A stretch of 64,000 nt of DNA from Capra hircus (lineage: Eukaryota > Chordata > Mammalia > Artiodactyla > Bovidae): NCBI RefSeq assembly GCF_001704415.2, contig NC_030821.1, forward strand, positions 38,237,210-38,301,209, in the 5' to 3' direction. Shown piece by piece: positions 11,230 through 22,574 of this stretch. The position numbers and the translations under genes were made by a program. Within the stretch, counting starts at the first letter, position 1; the number at the start of each line of letters is the position of its first letter. Under the pieces are notes generated by a model, which ran no database searches, was not told where the DNA came from, and saw only the letters and a program-made list of their open reading frames with translations.

Positions 11230-11515
11230 GGTCAACCAAGATCTTCAAACCCTTGAAAAACCAACTCAAACACACCTCTTCGAAACCACAATGTCATCCC
11301 CCGTATGAACTCATTACTTCTTGTCTCTTCCTGAAGCACATTTGCAGCCTCCCTTGAAGTCCTATCCATACAGCTGTGGTCCCCATCACCCTTAGATCTG
11401 CTCAGGAAAGAAACTGAGCTTTATCTATATTGTCTGCCCCAGAGCCAGGCATCCATGACGCATCTCTGCACACAGAGGTCCCTCAATGTCTGCTGGCTTG
11501 AATGCAAATGATAGA
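11230..11515 (+). mobile_element. L2 LINE 3' end
   Basis: The order AACTCAAACACACCTCTTC, then GAACTCATTACTTCTTG, then CCCTCAATGTCTGCTGGCTTGAATG follows the L2 3' end. It is highly diverged, as expected for this old family. Confidence 0.6.
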
Positions 11516-11574
11516 ACCAAAGTTGTGCCTTAAAAAACTTGTGCCATCAACCCATACAGATAAAAAATTAAAGA

Positions 11575-12235
11575 AATAGAAAAAATATTTTTCCTTGTTA
11601 TGACAGCTCTTAGGATTTGCTCTCTTAACAGCTTCTACTTATAATACAGCAGTGTTAATTGTATTTATCATGTTGTACATTACATCCCTAGTATTTACTT
11701 ATCTAACACTGGAAGTTTGTACCTTTTGACTGCCTTCATCCATCCAATTCCCTTTCTCCCATGCTCACCTCTGGAAACCACAAATCCAATCTCTTTTTCT
11801 AGGAGTTTGTTTATCAAGTATGATTGACCCACAACACTATATTCGTTCATATTAGACAACATAGTGATTTAACATTTCTGTACATTTAAAAATTATCACA
11901 AGTCTAATTACAATCTGTCACCCTACAGAGATACTACACAGTTATTGACTGGATCCCCAGTACTGTACATTTCATACCCATGGCTCGTTCATTTTACGAC
12001 TGGAATCCTGTACCTCTAAATCTCCCTCACCTATGTCTTTCCTCCCCTCACTCATCTCCCCTCTGGCAACCACCTGTTCGTTCTCTGTATCTGTAACACC
12101 ACTTCTGTTTTGTTACACTTGTTCCTCTGTTTTGTATTTTAGATTCCACCTACAAGTGAAATCATATAGTGTCTTTCTCTGTCTGACATGTCACTTAGCA
12201 TAACTCCCCCTAGTTCCTTATGCAAGGACTTGGAA
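11575..12235 (-). mobile_element. Old L1 3' region, antisense
   Basis: The plus strand carries complement segments of the L1 3' region, for example ACATTACATCCCTAGTATTTAC, CCTCTGGCAACCACCTGTTCG and TTTAGATTCCACCTACAAGTG. Diverged. Confidence 0.75.
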
Positions 12236-12239
12236 AAAA

Positions 12240-12818
12240 ATTGAGAGGTTACACAACAATCAAGTCTATAGATATGATTATTTCTAAATGATGAAATTCA
12301 CAGATCTTTTGGGAACAAAAGGTTTCCTCAAATCAAGGTTATAAAAGGTAAACAAAGGATAAAATGTAAAACGCACTAAGGTTTTGGCCTGCGGTTTCAG
12401 CTCTCCTAACACACAGCCTTCAAAATGAAGGACAGCTGCGCGAGCTCTAGAGCATGGGAATATTAGACCCATGTGAACGCCATCTTCGGAGTCTGAGGAT
12501 CCCTTCATACCCTGTGAGCACAGGGCATCCAGTCGTAATAATGAGATTGTGAACACCTGCCAATTCAAAGGCACAGCTCACTCTTGAGTGGCAAATGAAA
12601 AGAGCTGGGGCAACCCGGAGACCAAAATAATGCAAGGCTTTTGCAGTCAATTTCAAGTATAAGAAGCTGAGAAAAGTACTAGACAAGATGACCCAATGTA
12701 CCCTTTGCAGTTCTTGTTTTTTGGAAATGAACAAAACAGATTCCTTAATATGATTATAAACCTTCCTCCTTCTTTCTCACGAGGAGCAGACTAACACTCC
12801 AGCCAAACAATCCCAGAA
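12240..12818. other. Unassigned intergenic stretch
   Basis: Two overlapping minus-strand frames of 95-96 codons occur but show no recognisable domain. No repeat assigned. Confidence 0.4.
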
Positions 12819-12909
12819 GAGTTTTTTTTTTTTTTGAAATATAGTTATTTACAATGTTTTAGGTATACAGCAAAGTGATTCAGAAAATATATATTAATAA
12901 GAGAAAATA

Positions 12910-13081
12910 GGTCCCATTTGTTTATTTATTTATTTATTTTGCTTTTATTTCCAATATTTTGGAAGGTGGGTCATAGAGGATCCTGCTGTGATTTATGTCA
13001 GAGAGTGTTTTGCCTGTGTTTTCCTTTAGGAGTTTTATAGTTTCTGGTCTTACGTTTAGATCTTTAATCCATTTTGAGTTT
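12910..13081 (-). mobile_element. L1, inverted 5' segment of a twin-primed copy
   Basis: The minus strand reads the L1 ORF2 segment that ends in ACAAATGGGACC. The direct plus segment begins at 13082 with AGCTTTTGCACAAC, which is the next part of the same element. The left target duplication AGAAAATA lies at 12902-12909. Confidence 0.87.
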
Positions 13082-14191
13082 ATAGCTTTTGCACAACAAA
13101 GGAAACTATAAGCAAGGTGAAAAGACAGCCTTCAGGATGGGAGAAAATAATAGCAAATGAAGCAACTGACAAAGAATTAATCTCAAAAATATACAAGCAA
13201 CTCCTGCAGCTCAATTCCAGAAAAATAAATGACCCAATCAAAAAATGGGCCAAAGAACTAAACAGACATTTCTCCAAAGAAGACACACAGATGGCTAACA
13301 AACACATGAAAAGATGCTCAACATCACTCATTATTAGAGAAATGCAAATCAAAACCACAATGAGGTACCATCTCACGCCAGTCAGAATGGCTGCTATCAA
13401 GAAGTCTAAAAGCAATAAATGCTGGAGAGGGTATAGAGAAAAGGGAACACTCTTGCACTGTTGGTGGGAATGCAGACTAGTACAGCCACTATGGAGAACA
13501 GTGTGGAGATTCCTTAAAAAACTGAAAATAGAACTGCCATATGACCCAACAATCCCACTGCTGGGCATACACACCAAGGAAACCAGAATTGAAAGAGACA
13601 TGTGTACCCCAATGTTCATCACAGCACTGTTTATAATAGCCAGGACATGGAAACAACCTAGATGTCCATCAGCAGACAAATGGATAAGAAAGCTGTGGTA
13701 TATATACACAATGGAATATGAGCCGTTAAAAAGAATGCATTTGAATCAGTTCTAATGAGGTGAATGAAACTGGAGCCTATTATACAGGGTGAAGTAAGCC
13801 AGAAAGAAAAACACCAATACAGTATACTAACGCATATATATGGAATTTAGAAAGATGGTAATGATAACCCTGTATGCAAAACAGCAAAAGAGACACAGAT
13901 GTATAGAACAGTCTTTTGGACTCAGCGGGAGAGGGCAAGGGTGGGATGGTTTGGGAGAATGGCATTGAAACATGTATATGTGAAACGAATCACCAGTCCA
14001 GGTTCTATGCAACAGTCAGGATGCCCAGGGCTGGTGCACTGGGATGACCCAGAGGGATGGGATGGGGAGGGAGGTGGGAGGGGGGTTCAGGATGGGGAAC
14101 ACTTGTACACCCGTGGCAGATTCATGTCAATGTATGGCAACACCAATACAATATTGTAAAGTAAATAAATAAATAATTTTTTTTTAAAAAT
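13082..14191 (+). mobile_element. L1, direct 3' segment of the same copy
   Basis: Contains the end of ORF2, a 3' UTR with a G-rich stretch (GGGATGGGGAGGGAGGTGGG near 14056-14082) and a tail of AAATAAATAAATAA then T/A-rich sequence. AGAAAATA recurs at 14192-14199, matching 12902-12909, so the whole insertion spans 12910-14191. Confidence 0.93.
13117..13752 (+). pseudogene. L1 ORF2 C-terminal remnant
   Basis: An open frame of about 212 codons covers the C-terminal part of L1 ORF2p: residues such as QMANKHMKRCSTSLIIREMQ, the Cys-rich LLHCWWECRLVQPLW segment, and YDPTIPLLGIHTKE. The endonuclease and reverse-transcriptase domains are absent, so it cannot mobilise anything. The frame is long only because the insertion is relatively young. 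There is no sign of an independent promoter or of a start codon under selection. Confidence 0.9.
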
Positions 14192-14606
14192 AGAAAATAC
14201 ATAAACATTGCTTTTCAGATTCTTTTCTACTACAGTTTATTTATTATAGGATATTGAATAGAGTTCTGCGTGCTATACAGTAGGTTTTAGTTGTTTGTCT
14301 ATTTTATATATGGTAGTCTCTATCTGTTGATCCCATCCTCTTCATTTCTCCCTCCTCTTCCCCTTCTCCCTTTGGTAACCCTACGTTTGATTTCTATGTT
14401 TGTGAGTCTGTTTCTGTCTTGTAAATAAGTTCATTTGCATCGTTTTTTGAGATTCCGCATATATCGCATGATATTTGTGATATGGCATGATATTTGTCTT
14501 TCTCTGACTTACTTCACCGAATATGATCGTCTCTAGCTCCCTTCATGTTGCAACAAATATCATTAATTCACTCTTTTATGGCTAAGTAATAATATTCCAT
14601 TGTATA

Positions 14607-14633
14607 CACACACACACACACACACACACACAG
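14607..14633. repeat. (CA)n microsatellite
   Basis: About 13 CA units at the edge of the antisense L1, next to a Bov-tA SINE. Confidence 0.95.
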
Positions 14634-14643
14634 CACATATATA

Positions 14644-14866
14644 GGCTTCCCAGGTGATGCTAGCAGTAAAGAACCTGCTTGCCAATACAGGAGATGTAAG
14701 AGATACAGGTTCGATTCCTGGGTGGGTAAGATCCCCTGGAGGAGAGCATGGCCACCCACTCCAGTATTCTTGCCTGGAGAATCCCACGGAGAGAGGAACC
14801 TGGCAGGATACAGTTCATAGGGTCGCAAAAAGTCAGACACTCCTGAAGCAACTTGGCATGGATGCA
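14644..14866 (+). mobile_element. Bov-tA SINE
   Basis: tRNA-like head (GGCTTCCCAGGTGATGC, then GGTTCGATTCC) followed by the Bov-A body ending ...CTGAAGCAACTTGGCATG. It continues directly into a CG/CA dinucleotide run. Confidence 0.92.
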
Positions 14867-14899
<33 letters not shown>

Positions 14900-14900
14900 G
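14867..14900. repeat. (CG)n(CA)n microsatellite at SINE 3' end
   Basis: CGCGCGCG then about 12 CA units form the tail of the preceding Bov-tA. Confidence 0.95.
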
Positions 14901-14904
14901 TATA

Positions 14905-16300
14905 CACGACATCTTCTTTATTCTCAAAATGGTTGTTGAACACCTAGAATGATGACAGTAGTCCCCCTGACATTGAGGCAAAAAAGGAAAAGGGAAAAAA
15001 ATGAAGTTTCTGCCATTGAGAAGTATGTCTCACTAGGGAAATAAAATTGAAAACCTAAGCCATAAGATATGGAAGCTATCCAAGATTCATTGTGGAACAG
15101 AAAAAAACAAAGTATAGACTAACGTCTATATAATTTGCACCTATTTGTATAACATATACCTATAATGATATAAGCATCTTTCTGCAAGAACATTTTCTGC
15201 ATGATATGCCAAAAAAATCATTGCTGGTGGTTACCTCTGGACAGTGGGTCTGGTTTGGGAGGTCAGAAAGGCAGTTTTAATCATGTTCCATCTTACATTG
15301 TTTGTTTATCATGTGCATGAGTTTTTTTAATTTTTAAAAGTGTAATAAGGTAAGCAGCACCACAAGACAGGATACAATTGCATAGCAAGTGAGTAAAAGA
15401 AAAATCAGCCTTTATTGACTAACATCGAAGAGCCAGGCACACCTCTCTGCCACTTCCCAGTCACTACCGCCCCACAGGTGCGGCTAGGACACTTCTGACC
15501 CCTGGGAAGCAGCCTGCAACCTCTCCTTGGGCTATTCTGCCACCTCAGTCAAACCCACAGTTGGCTCCAGCTCCGAGCTTTTTCTAGCATATGGAATGCA
15601 GCCAAATTTGGATGGTTTCCCAGGGAGGGTAAATAGTGTGTTGGAGATTGAGTTAAAACAACCAAACTCCTTTTTAGCAAGCCAATGGGATCAATCCAGC
15701 CCTTGTAAAGTACCACCTAAATTGTTTTTAGTTCCTTTGATTGCTTTTTCATCTTGAAAACTACAAAACAAACACACCCTATTCAACTCAGGATACACTG
15801 CTTTAAGGACTGTTTACCCCACGTTGAAACCAAGCACAGCACAGCTTCTTTACCTTAGTTGTGCTGATGAAAGCAGGATATGTATTTTCTACTACTATCA
15901 TTGTTTTAAAATCAAATTAAACTTCTATGATAGCTATACACAGTGAATCCATATATCAAACTCTTATCAAATGCTGCCCTCTAGTGGAACATTAGTAAAA
16001 CCTTCTGCTAAAAATAGGTGTTTAATTAAGGCTCAGATGTGTTTCAAAGGAGAGAACAGAGTTGATGTATGTCTTTTGAATTTAAACAGTTACCATCCAA
16101 CAATGACCTCTATCCTATATTGTTATTGTTTCCTTAAATATTTTAAACGTTTGCCTTGCTCAGAATTTTTTACCTTAACACACAAATATAGTTTTACTTT
16201 CTAAAGCAGACCTGAGTTGACTTCACAAACACTCCAAAAAAAAAGTTTAAATGCATACTATTTCATAACAAGGTACTTTCAGAACTGTGTTGTTTCTGCT
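14905..16300. other. Unassigned stretch, possibly with old repeats
   Basis: Around 15160-15330 the text (GCTGGTGGTTACCTCTGGAC) resembles an old interspersed repeat, but I cannot name it. The remainder has no repeat or coding signal that I recognise. Confidence 0.35.
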
Positions 16301-16301
16301 G

Positions 16302-16420
16302 TTCAGAAGCTCAATTGTATCCGACTCTGCGACCCCACGGACTGCAGCTTGCCAGGCTTCCCTGTCCTTCACTATCTTCTGGAGTTTGCTCAGACTTATG
16401 TCCATTGAGTCAATGATGAC
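16302..16420 (-). mobile_element. BovB 3'-end fragment
   Basis: About 120 bp in antisense: TTCAGAAGCTCAATTGTATC, then CGACTCTGCGACCCCACGG, then TCCATTGAGTCAATGATG. This is the terminal part of BovB only. Confidence 0.82.
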
Positions 16421-16424
16421 ACGT

Positions 16425-18100
16425 GTATGCACAATATTTTAAAAATCACATGTCAGCAACCCTGTTCTGAGTCTTAATATTGTTAAAACAGAAAAAAAAG
16501 AGCAACTTTTACAATGTGAGGGCATTGTAGCAAAAAAGCAGCTGGGGAACCTGGATTTGGTGTCCTTGCTCTAGATATATTGGCAACCACTTGGAAACTT
16601 CTCTCTAGCCTCTCTGCCTCATTGCCTGGAAGTCATTCATCACTTAGTTTAATAAAACTCAGGACCCAAACACACACATGCTGCCAAGTTTTCTAAGCTT
16701 TAAAAATTATTCTTTTCCAGCCAGGTCAGACTTTGTATTTACAGAATACTTTTCCCTCCCTAAGAAGCCCAGAATGGTTTGTCCAGATCTCCACAGAGTG
16801 ATTCTTAATCCAATTACGTCCAAGCAAAGTAGAGAGATGACAGGTACCAGAGCATCCTTTCAGCGCCTGGGGGCAGAATCTCTGCATCTGATGACAACCC
16901 CCTTTCCTGGGCCTCATCTATCACACGGCTTTTACATCTATCCATCCAAAGATAGGAAGAAAAATACATTTTTAAAATCCAAGAGCCTGCGTTTTTCACA
17001 GCAGGCCCTACTCCACCTTTCTAAGCTGCGGTGCCTGGTTCCCTGCTGCCCGGAAGAGCTCCCAGCAATGACAGCCAACATGACTGTCACTCGGAGGCCT
17101 GGCCGGGGGAGAGTGAGGTCCCCTCACACCCCATCCTGGGGACGAGGACGGTGAGCCCGCCCTCTGGGTCCTGTTCTGAGACGCGGTCAGGGTTAGAACA
17201 CAGCAGAGCTCAGCCAGTTCCTGAAGGTCACCTTTACAGCCTGACACCCAGCTCAGCCACCGGCTTCACACTCCAAATTCAGCCTTCCTTACTCTCTCTC
17301 AGCTAACAATCTCCTTCCTGTCCTCCTTATGGTCCATGTTTAAAAACATAAGTCCATACCTCAGTGAAATATCTTTTTGTTGGAAAAGGCTTGATTTTAA
17401 CACCCAAGAGGAGAAATAGAGATAACTTGGAAAGAGCGAAAATTTCCACGGAAGAGGTAAGTCAAGGGACCGTCCTCGGGCCACTACCCACCCTTCTCAA
17501 TTTTAACTCTCCCTCAGGTTCACAGATAAATGCCTGTTATTATCACCTCTATTATGAAACTCTGTCTCCACTTACAATTATCACCCCCTTTCATCTTCCC
17601 TGAGGTTGCTTCCTTTGATCCAGAGTTGTGTGTGGCTTCTCGCGCTGTGGAGACTCCCAGCCGGTATTTCTGCCACCCTTTCTTCAGTTTTTCTAAATAC
17701 TTTCCTTCTTCCTTCCCTGGCTCTCTTTTCCTTACTGGCAGAAACACATCCAGGGTGGAAAGGCTACATTTGAACCAGGTTTAATTTTTTAGACACTAAC
17801 ATTTTTGATAAGACAGCACGGCCTTTTAAAAAGATTAAGGGATAAAGAAATACCTTGTATAGGTTTGGCTTAACCAAAAGTAGAAAAAGCAGAGTGAGAA
17901 AGAGACAGAGCGGGGAGAGAAAACTGTCTTCATCTCTCATCAGGAAAGACACAAAGAAATAAAAACAGAAGGCCCAGCTCCTTTCCTACATAATTTGCTG
18001 AATGGCTACACAGTTTTCAGGACCTAGTACAAAATAAAAATGAGGAACACTTCCTTTAAATGTTATTAAGATTTTCAAGTGACAACACCAAAGTATTAAA
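16425..18100. other. Unassigned repeat-poor stretch
   Basis: No young repeat in about 1.7 kb. A locally GC-richer part (about 17020-17180) lies at the end of a 158-codon plus frame (16678-17154), whose last codons overlap a donor-like ACG|GTGAGC at about 17150. The frame has no recognisable domain, and its codon content looks random. I see no convincing exon. Confidence 0.35.
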
Positions 18101-18609
18101 CAGTGAGTCCTCTATATACCAACAAGTTCCATTCTGAGAGTGTATTCATGGGTCCAATTTGTTTGTATGTCCAAAAGAGTTAACCTGGATATCCAGCTCA
18201 CACAATCAGCTATATAGTACTGTTTATAATTTATAGTACAGTTTATAATTCTTCTTATAATTCTGTTTATAGTATGGTTTATAATTCTTTTCACACAAAT
18301 TATACATAAAAACAAACATAAAATACAAAAAAAAATAAAGATAGCATTTTAAATCTTACATCACAGTACCTTGAAAAGTTCAGTAGTTCAGTACTGCAGC
18401 TGGCATACAGGGCTGGCATCGAGTGAACAGGCAAGAAGAGTTACTGGCGGGAAGAGAGAGTGAAGGTGGGAGATGGTAGGACTGCAGGGTCATCAGCAAT
18501 ATGAGATGGAGGGCAAGCTGCAATTTCACTCACACCTGACTTTAATGGAACACACATTCCCATCTTTGAAAGCACACAACTTGAAGGTTGGTATGTAGGG
18601 GACTTAGAG
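18101..18609 (-). mobile_element. Tigger-like DNA transposon, internally deleted (second copy)
   Basis: Starts CAGTGAGTCC and ends in the diverged complement of that repeat (ATGTAGGGGACTTA), so both termini are present. Internally it keeps the AT-rich 3' part also seen at 143-240 plus about 180 bp more (CTGGCATCGAGTGAACAGGC...), then jumps to the opposite end. At about 509 bp it lacks most of the transposase. Its deletion breakpoint differs from that of the copy at 143-825. Confidence 0.75.
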
Positions 18610-19347
18610 TACCAAGCATGGGCCCTTCTGAGGGTGGGGCTCTGTATGACTACTCTACACCAGTCACACACTTCTGAAGCTAAATAAGCTACCATACATC
18701 AAAACAGCAGCCTTGCTGTACTAGCAATATTGGGGAATTTTCCCCAAAATGGTCAGCCCCTGATAGGCTGATCAACTTGGCCTGGTTTGTCCTAGACTAT
18801 CAGAGGTTTAGCACTGAAAACCCTACATCTCAGGCATTTCCTGAGACCCAGGCAAATTGGGACAGTGGGTCACCACCCTCTTCTCTGAGGACCCAACCTA
18901 GTGACAGAGCTGCTGGATTTCTACTGGTCTTAATTTCTTGCTCTCAGAACCAGTGGCAATCTGAAGCCAGTTTCCATCTCTGTGGGGGTGTGTGAAGCTA
19001 TTCCGAATGTCCCTAGATTTACTGCCTGACTTCTCATGTCCCCAGAAAGCAGCCTAGCAAATTATGATTCTAACTGCTCATGTGTGTCAGAAGTAAGCTA
19101 GAATGTGCTTCTGTGTAGCAGAACCTGTTGGAATTTCTTGTAACTCTAGAAAGAAAACTGCATTTCAGGATTTGGCAGTTGTACACTTGTAGTCTTTCTT
19201 TTTTTTTTTTTTTTAAAGGTGTGAGACTCCAACAATGTGCAAAGTATTATTTCTATTAAGACAATCACACATTATATAATACCTGGCCATGAAACAGAAT
19301 AGTCATTAAAGGTAACAAAAAATATATCCATGTAAAAACTAATGAGG
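18610..19347. other. Unassigned intergenic stretch with T-run
   Basis: No repeat family recognised apart from a poly-T tract at about 19198-19214. No persuasive coding frame. Confidence 0.4.
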
Positions 19348-19645
19348 ACTTCCTTGGTGGTGCAGTGGGTAAGAATTTGCCAAATACAAGGGACACAGGT
19401 TTAATCCCTGGTCCACGGAGATCCCATATAAAACATAGCAATGAAGCCCCGGGGCCACGACCACTGAACCCATGCTCTAGAACCCACAGCTGCAACTGCT
19501 AAAGCCCGCATGCCCAGAGCCTGTGCTCTTCAACAAGGGTGGCCGCTGCAATGAGAAGTCAACATACCTCAACAAAGAGTAACCCTTGCTCACCACAACT
19601 AAAGAAAGCAACGAAGAGTCAGTGCAGCCTAGATAATTAATTAAA
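19348..19645 (+). mobile_element. CHR-2-type SINE
   Basis: Begins GGACTTCCTTGGTGGTGCAG, has the B-box-like GGTTTAATCCC, the long CCC-rich body (CCCAGAGCCTGTGCTC) and a TTAATTAAATGA-type tail. Confidence 0.88.
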
Positions 19646-20060
19646 TGATTAACTGAAAAACTAAGGAACTGTCATTTGTGTCATTTTTTCCCAAGGGTAT
19701 GATCTTAACTACAAACTGAATTTAACCTGTTTGTTTACTGTTAAACCTGAACTGAGCATTTACTAAGCACTTTTCTGGGTCTGGAGATATCTTGGTGAAT
19801 TTAGCACCATATCTTCCGTGGAACTGCTTAAGGTTTAACCTTTAAATGTTCTCAGTAATATGCTATGACAAAAAACTAGTTAATGAGCTCGGTAAACAGA
19901 TATCAACCCTGCTTCCGTATTCCTATCATTTCCTGGTACATATTACACTCCCCTGGGATATTGGATATGCCAAAAGTATTTCAAAATTTCTTACTCAGGT
20001 AGTGTCCCTCACCTCAGTTAATGCCCTTGTATATTCTTCACTGAGAAATTAAAAGACACT
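19646..20060. other. Unassigned stretch, possible MIR/L2-age relic
   Basis: GAGCATTTACTAAGCACTTTTCTGGGTCTGG near 19755 resembles very old repeat sequence. The rest is unassigned. Confidence 0.35.
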
Positions 20061-20068
20061 AGACAGAA

Positions 20069-20202
20069 TCTCTGGAGAAGGCAATGGCACCCCACTCCAG
20101 TACTCTTGCCTGGAAAATCCCATGGATGGGGGAGCCTGGTAGGCTGCCGTCTATGGGGTCACACAGAGTCGGACACGACTGAAGTGACTTAGCAGCAACA
20201 GC
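20069..20202 (+). mobile_element. Bov-A SINE monomer
   Basis: Complete Bov-A unit from GGAGAAGGCAATGGC to the AGCAGCAACAGC tail. It is flanked by AGACAGAA at 20061-20068 and 20203-20210. Confidence 0.93.
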
Positions 20203-20521
20203 AGACAGAAGCTCCCACAGCCGCCTCAGAGCGAAAGGACCAGTCTGCTGTACCTGCTCCCTGTCTTGCTGGTCTTCTTGGAAGCCACAAGACAGTGCTC
20301 TGGTCCTACCAGAGTCCAACCGTCCATGATATTCTGCAGTCCACCCCTTTTGTCTCCTCAAAGACTTGCTTCCCATCCCCAAACAACTTTTCAATATTCT
20401 TTCTCTTTCATAAATCACCTTCCAACTGAAAGATGATATGCTAGGATGATGGTTCTCAAAGTATGGTCCCTGGAACATCAATATCAGCATCACCTGGGAT
20501 GTGTTAGAAACACAAATATTT

Positions 20522-21001
20522 GGGGGGGTGAGATAGCTGGACTGGTAGTTTGGGATTAGCAGATGCAAACTATTACATATAAAATGGATAAACAACAAGG
20601 TCCTACAGTATAGCACAGGGAACTATTTTCAATTGCTGTTGTTCAGTCGCTAAGTCATCTCCACTCTTTGTGACCAAATGGATTGCAGCACGCCAAGTTT
20701 CCCTGTCCTTCACTGTCTCCTGGAGTTTGCTCAAACTCACATCCATTGAGTCAGTGATGCCATTCAGTCATCTCATCCTCTGTCACCCCCTTCTCCTCCT
20801 GCCCTCAATCTTTCCCAGCATCAGGATCTTTTCCAATGAATCAGCTCTTCAATATCCTGTAATAAATCATAGTGGAAAAGAATATGAAAAAGAATATGTA
20901 TGTGTATATATATACACATATATGACTCACTTTGCTGTACAGCAGAAATTAATACAACATTGTAAATCAGCTATACTTCAATAAAATAGATTTAAAAAAT
21001 A
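20522..21001 (+). mobile_element. L1 3' end inside MER5A, itself split
   Basis: Left part reads GTTTGGGATTAGCAGATGC and CACAGGGAACTATTTTCAA. The right part continues AATATCCTGTAATAAATCAT through to an A-rich end at about 21000. A BovB fragment interrupts it. Confidence 0.88.
20642..20857 (-). mobile_element. BovB 3'-end fragment inside the L1
   Basis: Antisense terminal BovB of about 216 bp (GTTCAGTCGCTAAGTCATC through CCAATGAATCAGCTC). TTCAAT occurs on both sides, consistent with a short target duplication. Confidence 0.87.
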
Positions 21002-21119
21002 ATACTTGGGTCATATTCCAGATATCCTGAATCAGAAACTCTGGGCTCAAGCCCAGTAATCTGTGCTTTAACAAGCCCTCCAGGTGGTCCTGCTACACAC
21101 TAAATCTTGAGACCCACTG

Positions 21120-21921
21120 ATCTGGGTCTCAAGACACCCACTCATGACACCCCTCAGCTTCCCTCCGCACCACCTCACACCTGTGCCCAAAGAAATGGTG
21201 GCTAGATCACCAGGACAGAGAGAGCTCTCCAGAGGAGACTGGAGACTGCTGTCCTTGACCTTCTCCTGATCCTATTTTTATTAATGACAGGGAAACACAG
21301 AAGGCACACCCATCTCATTAACTGATGATAGAGAGCTGGATGGCATAGAGATGTTGAATGATGACATTAGTACGCAAAGACACAAAGTGATGGTCCAAAT
21401 ATCTCAAGATGAAACTTAATAGGGTATATTAGTTAGGATTAGATTCAGCTTTGAGTGACAGAAAACCCAAAATAGCGTTGGCTTAATGAGAGAGAAATTT
21501 GATATTTCTCATTCACACAAATGAACTCTGGAAGTGTCAGGCCAGAGTCAATGGGGTGGCTCCACTCCCTGGAATTCCCGTCTGTCCCATCCGTAAGATA
21601 CAGCCTCATCGTCAAGTCAAAGATGGAAACATTTATGTTTCAGATAGCAAACTGGAGAAAGGATGGAGAAAATGGTCCATTCTCGCTGTCTTTTAAGGAT
21701 TCTGGATAAAGTCACATTATCCTGCCGCATCCTACTGGCCAAAACTTAGTACGGCCATAGCTACAGTGGAGGCTAAGAACTGTAGTCTTTGTGTCTCTGG
21801 GAAGCTCAGCTAGAAAACTATGCTATGGAAGAAAGGGAGAACAAATATGAGGACGCAATGAGTAGTCTCTACTGACCAAAGCAAAAACAAAGACCTTTCC
21901 AGAAGGTCTAAATGCAAATGT
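21120..21921. other. Unassigned stretch with probable old repeats
   Basis: 21425-21720 (TTAGTTAGGATTAGATTCAG...AAAACCCAAAATAGCGTTGG) has the style of an ancient mammalian repeat that I cannot name. No gene signal. Confidence 0.35.
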
Positions 21922-22182
21922 TGGACTTCCCTGGTAGCCCAGCAGTTAAGAAGCCACCTGTCAACGCTGGAAACATGGGTTTGATCCCTGGTCCGTGAAG
22001 ATCTCACATTCCACAGAGCAACTAAGCCCAGGAGCTGGAACTACTGAAGCCCAAGTACCTAGAGTCCAGAGCCAACAATGAGAAGCCCAAGCACCAAAAG
22101 TAAAGCATAGCCCTCTCTCACCACAAGTAGAGAAAGCCTGCAAGCACAGCAACAAAGACCCATCACAGCTGAAAAATAAAAT
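21922..22182 (+). mobile_element. CHR-2-type SINE
   Basis: Starts TTGGACTTCCCTGGTAGCCC, has GGTTTGATCCCTGG, and ends in an AAAAATAAAATG tail. Confidence 0.88.
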
Positions 22183-22252
22183 GTGAATGTACCTTGAAGA
22201 GTGTTGGCAGAGGAGCAGGAGGTAGGGAGTAACAGCCCTCTGCTGTCTCTCT

Positions 22253-22335
22253 ATGCTGTGCGTAGTTGTTCAGTCATGTCCAGTCTTTGCGACCCCATGG
22301 ACTGTAACCCATCAGGCTCCCCTGTCCATGGGCAT
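22253..22335 (-). mobile_element. Bov-A fragment
   Basis: An 80-bp antisense piece: GTTCAGTCATGTCCAGTC then GCGACCCCATGGACTGTAAC and CCTGTCCATGGGCA. Confidence 0.75.
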
Positions 22336-22357
22336 TTGGGCTTAAGTAAACAGAAAG

Positions 22358-22574
22358 TGGTGGTGGTAGTGGTTTTGTCACTAAGTTATGTCCAACACTT
22401 GGCATCCTCTGGACTGAAATACATGAGGCTCCTCTGTCCATGGGATTTCCCAGGCAAGAGTACTGAAGTGGGTGACCATTTCCTTCTTCAGGAGATCTTC
22501 CTGACCCAGGGATCTAACCTGCATCTCCTTCATTGGCAGGCAGGTTCTTCACCAACTGAGCCACCAGGGAAGCA
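22358..22574 (-). mobile_element. Bov-tA SINE
   Basis: Antisense body and tRNA-like head, ending CTGAGCCACCAGGGAAGC. Confidence 0.9.

Larger units (their letters stand above)
12819..14606 (-). mobile_element. L1 3' region, antisense, host of a younger L1
   Basis: Left piece 12819-12909 begins with a T-run (the A-tail of a minus-strand L1) followed by GGTATACAGCAAAGTGATTC. The right piece from about 14192 continues the same antisense L1 (TTCTGCGTGCTATACAGTAGG, then CTGACTTACTTCACCG and ATTCCATTGTATAC). A plus-strand L1 with a 5' inversion occupies the gap. Confidence 0.85.
20447..21119 (+). mobile_element. MER5A (hAT-Charlie) split by nested insertions
   Basis: The left part starts GGTTCTCAAAGTATGGTCCC and includes CATCAGCATCACCTGGGATG. 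The right part (from about 21003) includes CTGAATCAGAAACTCTGGGC and AACAAGCCCTCCAGGTGG, ending GAGACCCACTG. An L1 end sits in the middle. Confidence 0.88.

Noticed and set aside
13117..13752. 212-codon frame as a host gene
   Set aside because: It is the C-terminal end of L1 ORF2 within an insertion bounded by target duplications.
16678..17154. 158-codon plus-strand frame next to a donor-like GTGAGC
   Set aside because: No recognisable domain, ordinary composition, no promoter nearby, and an overlapping minus frame is also open. A chance frame is the simplest reading.
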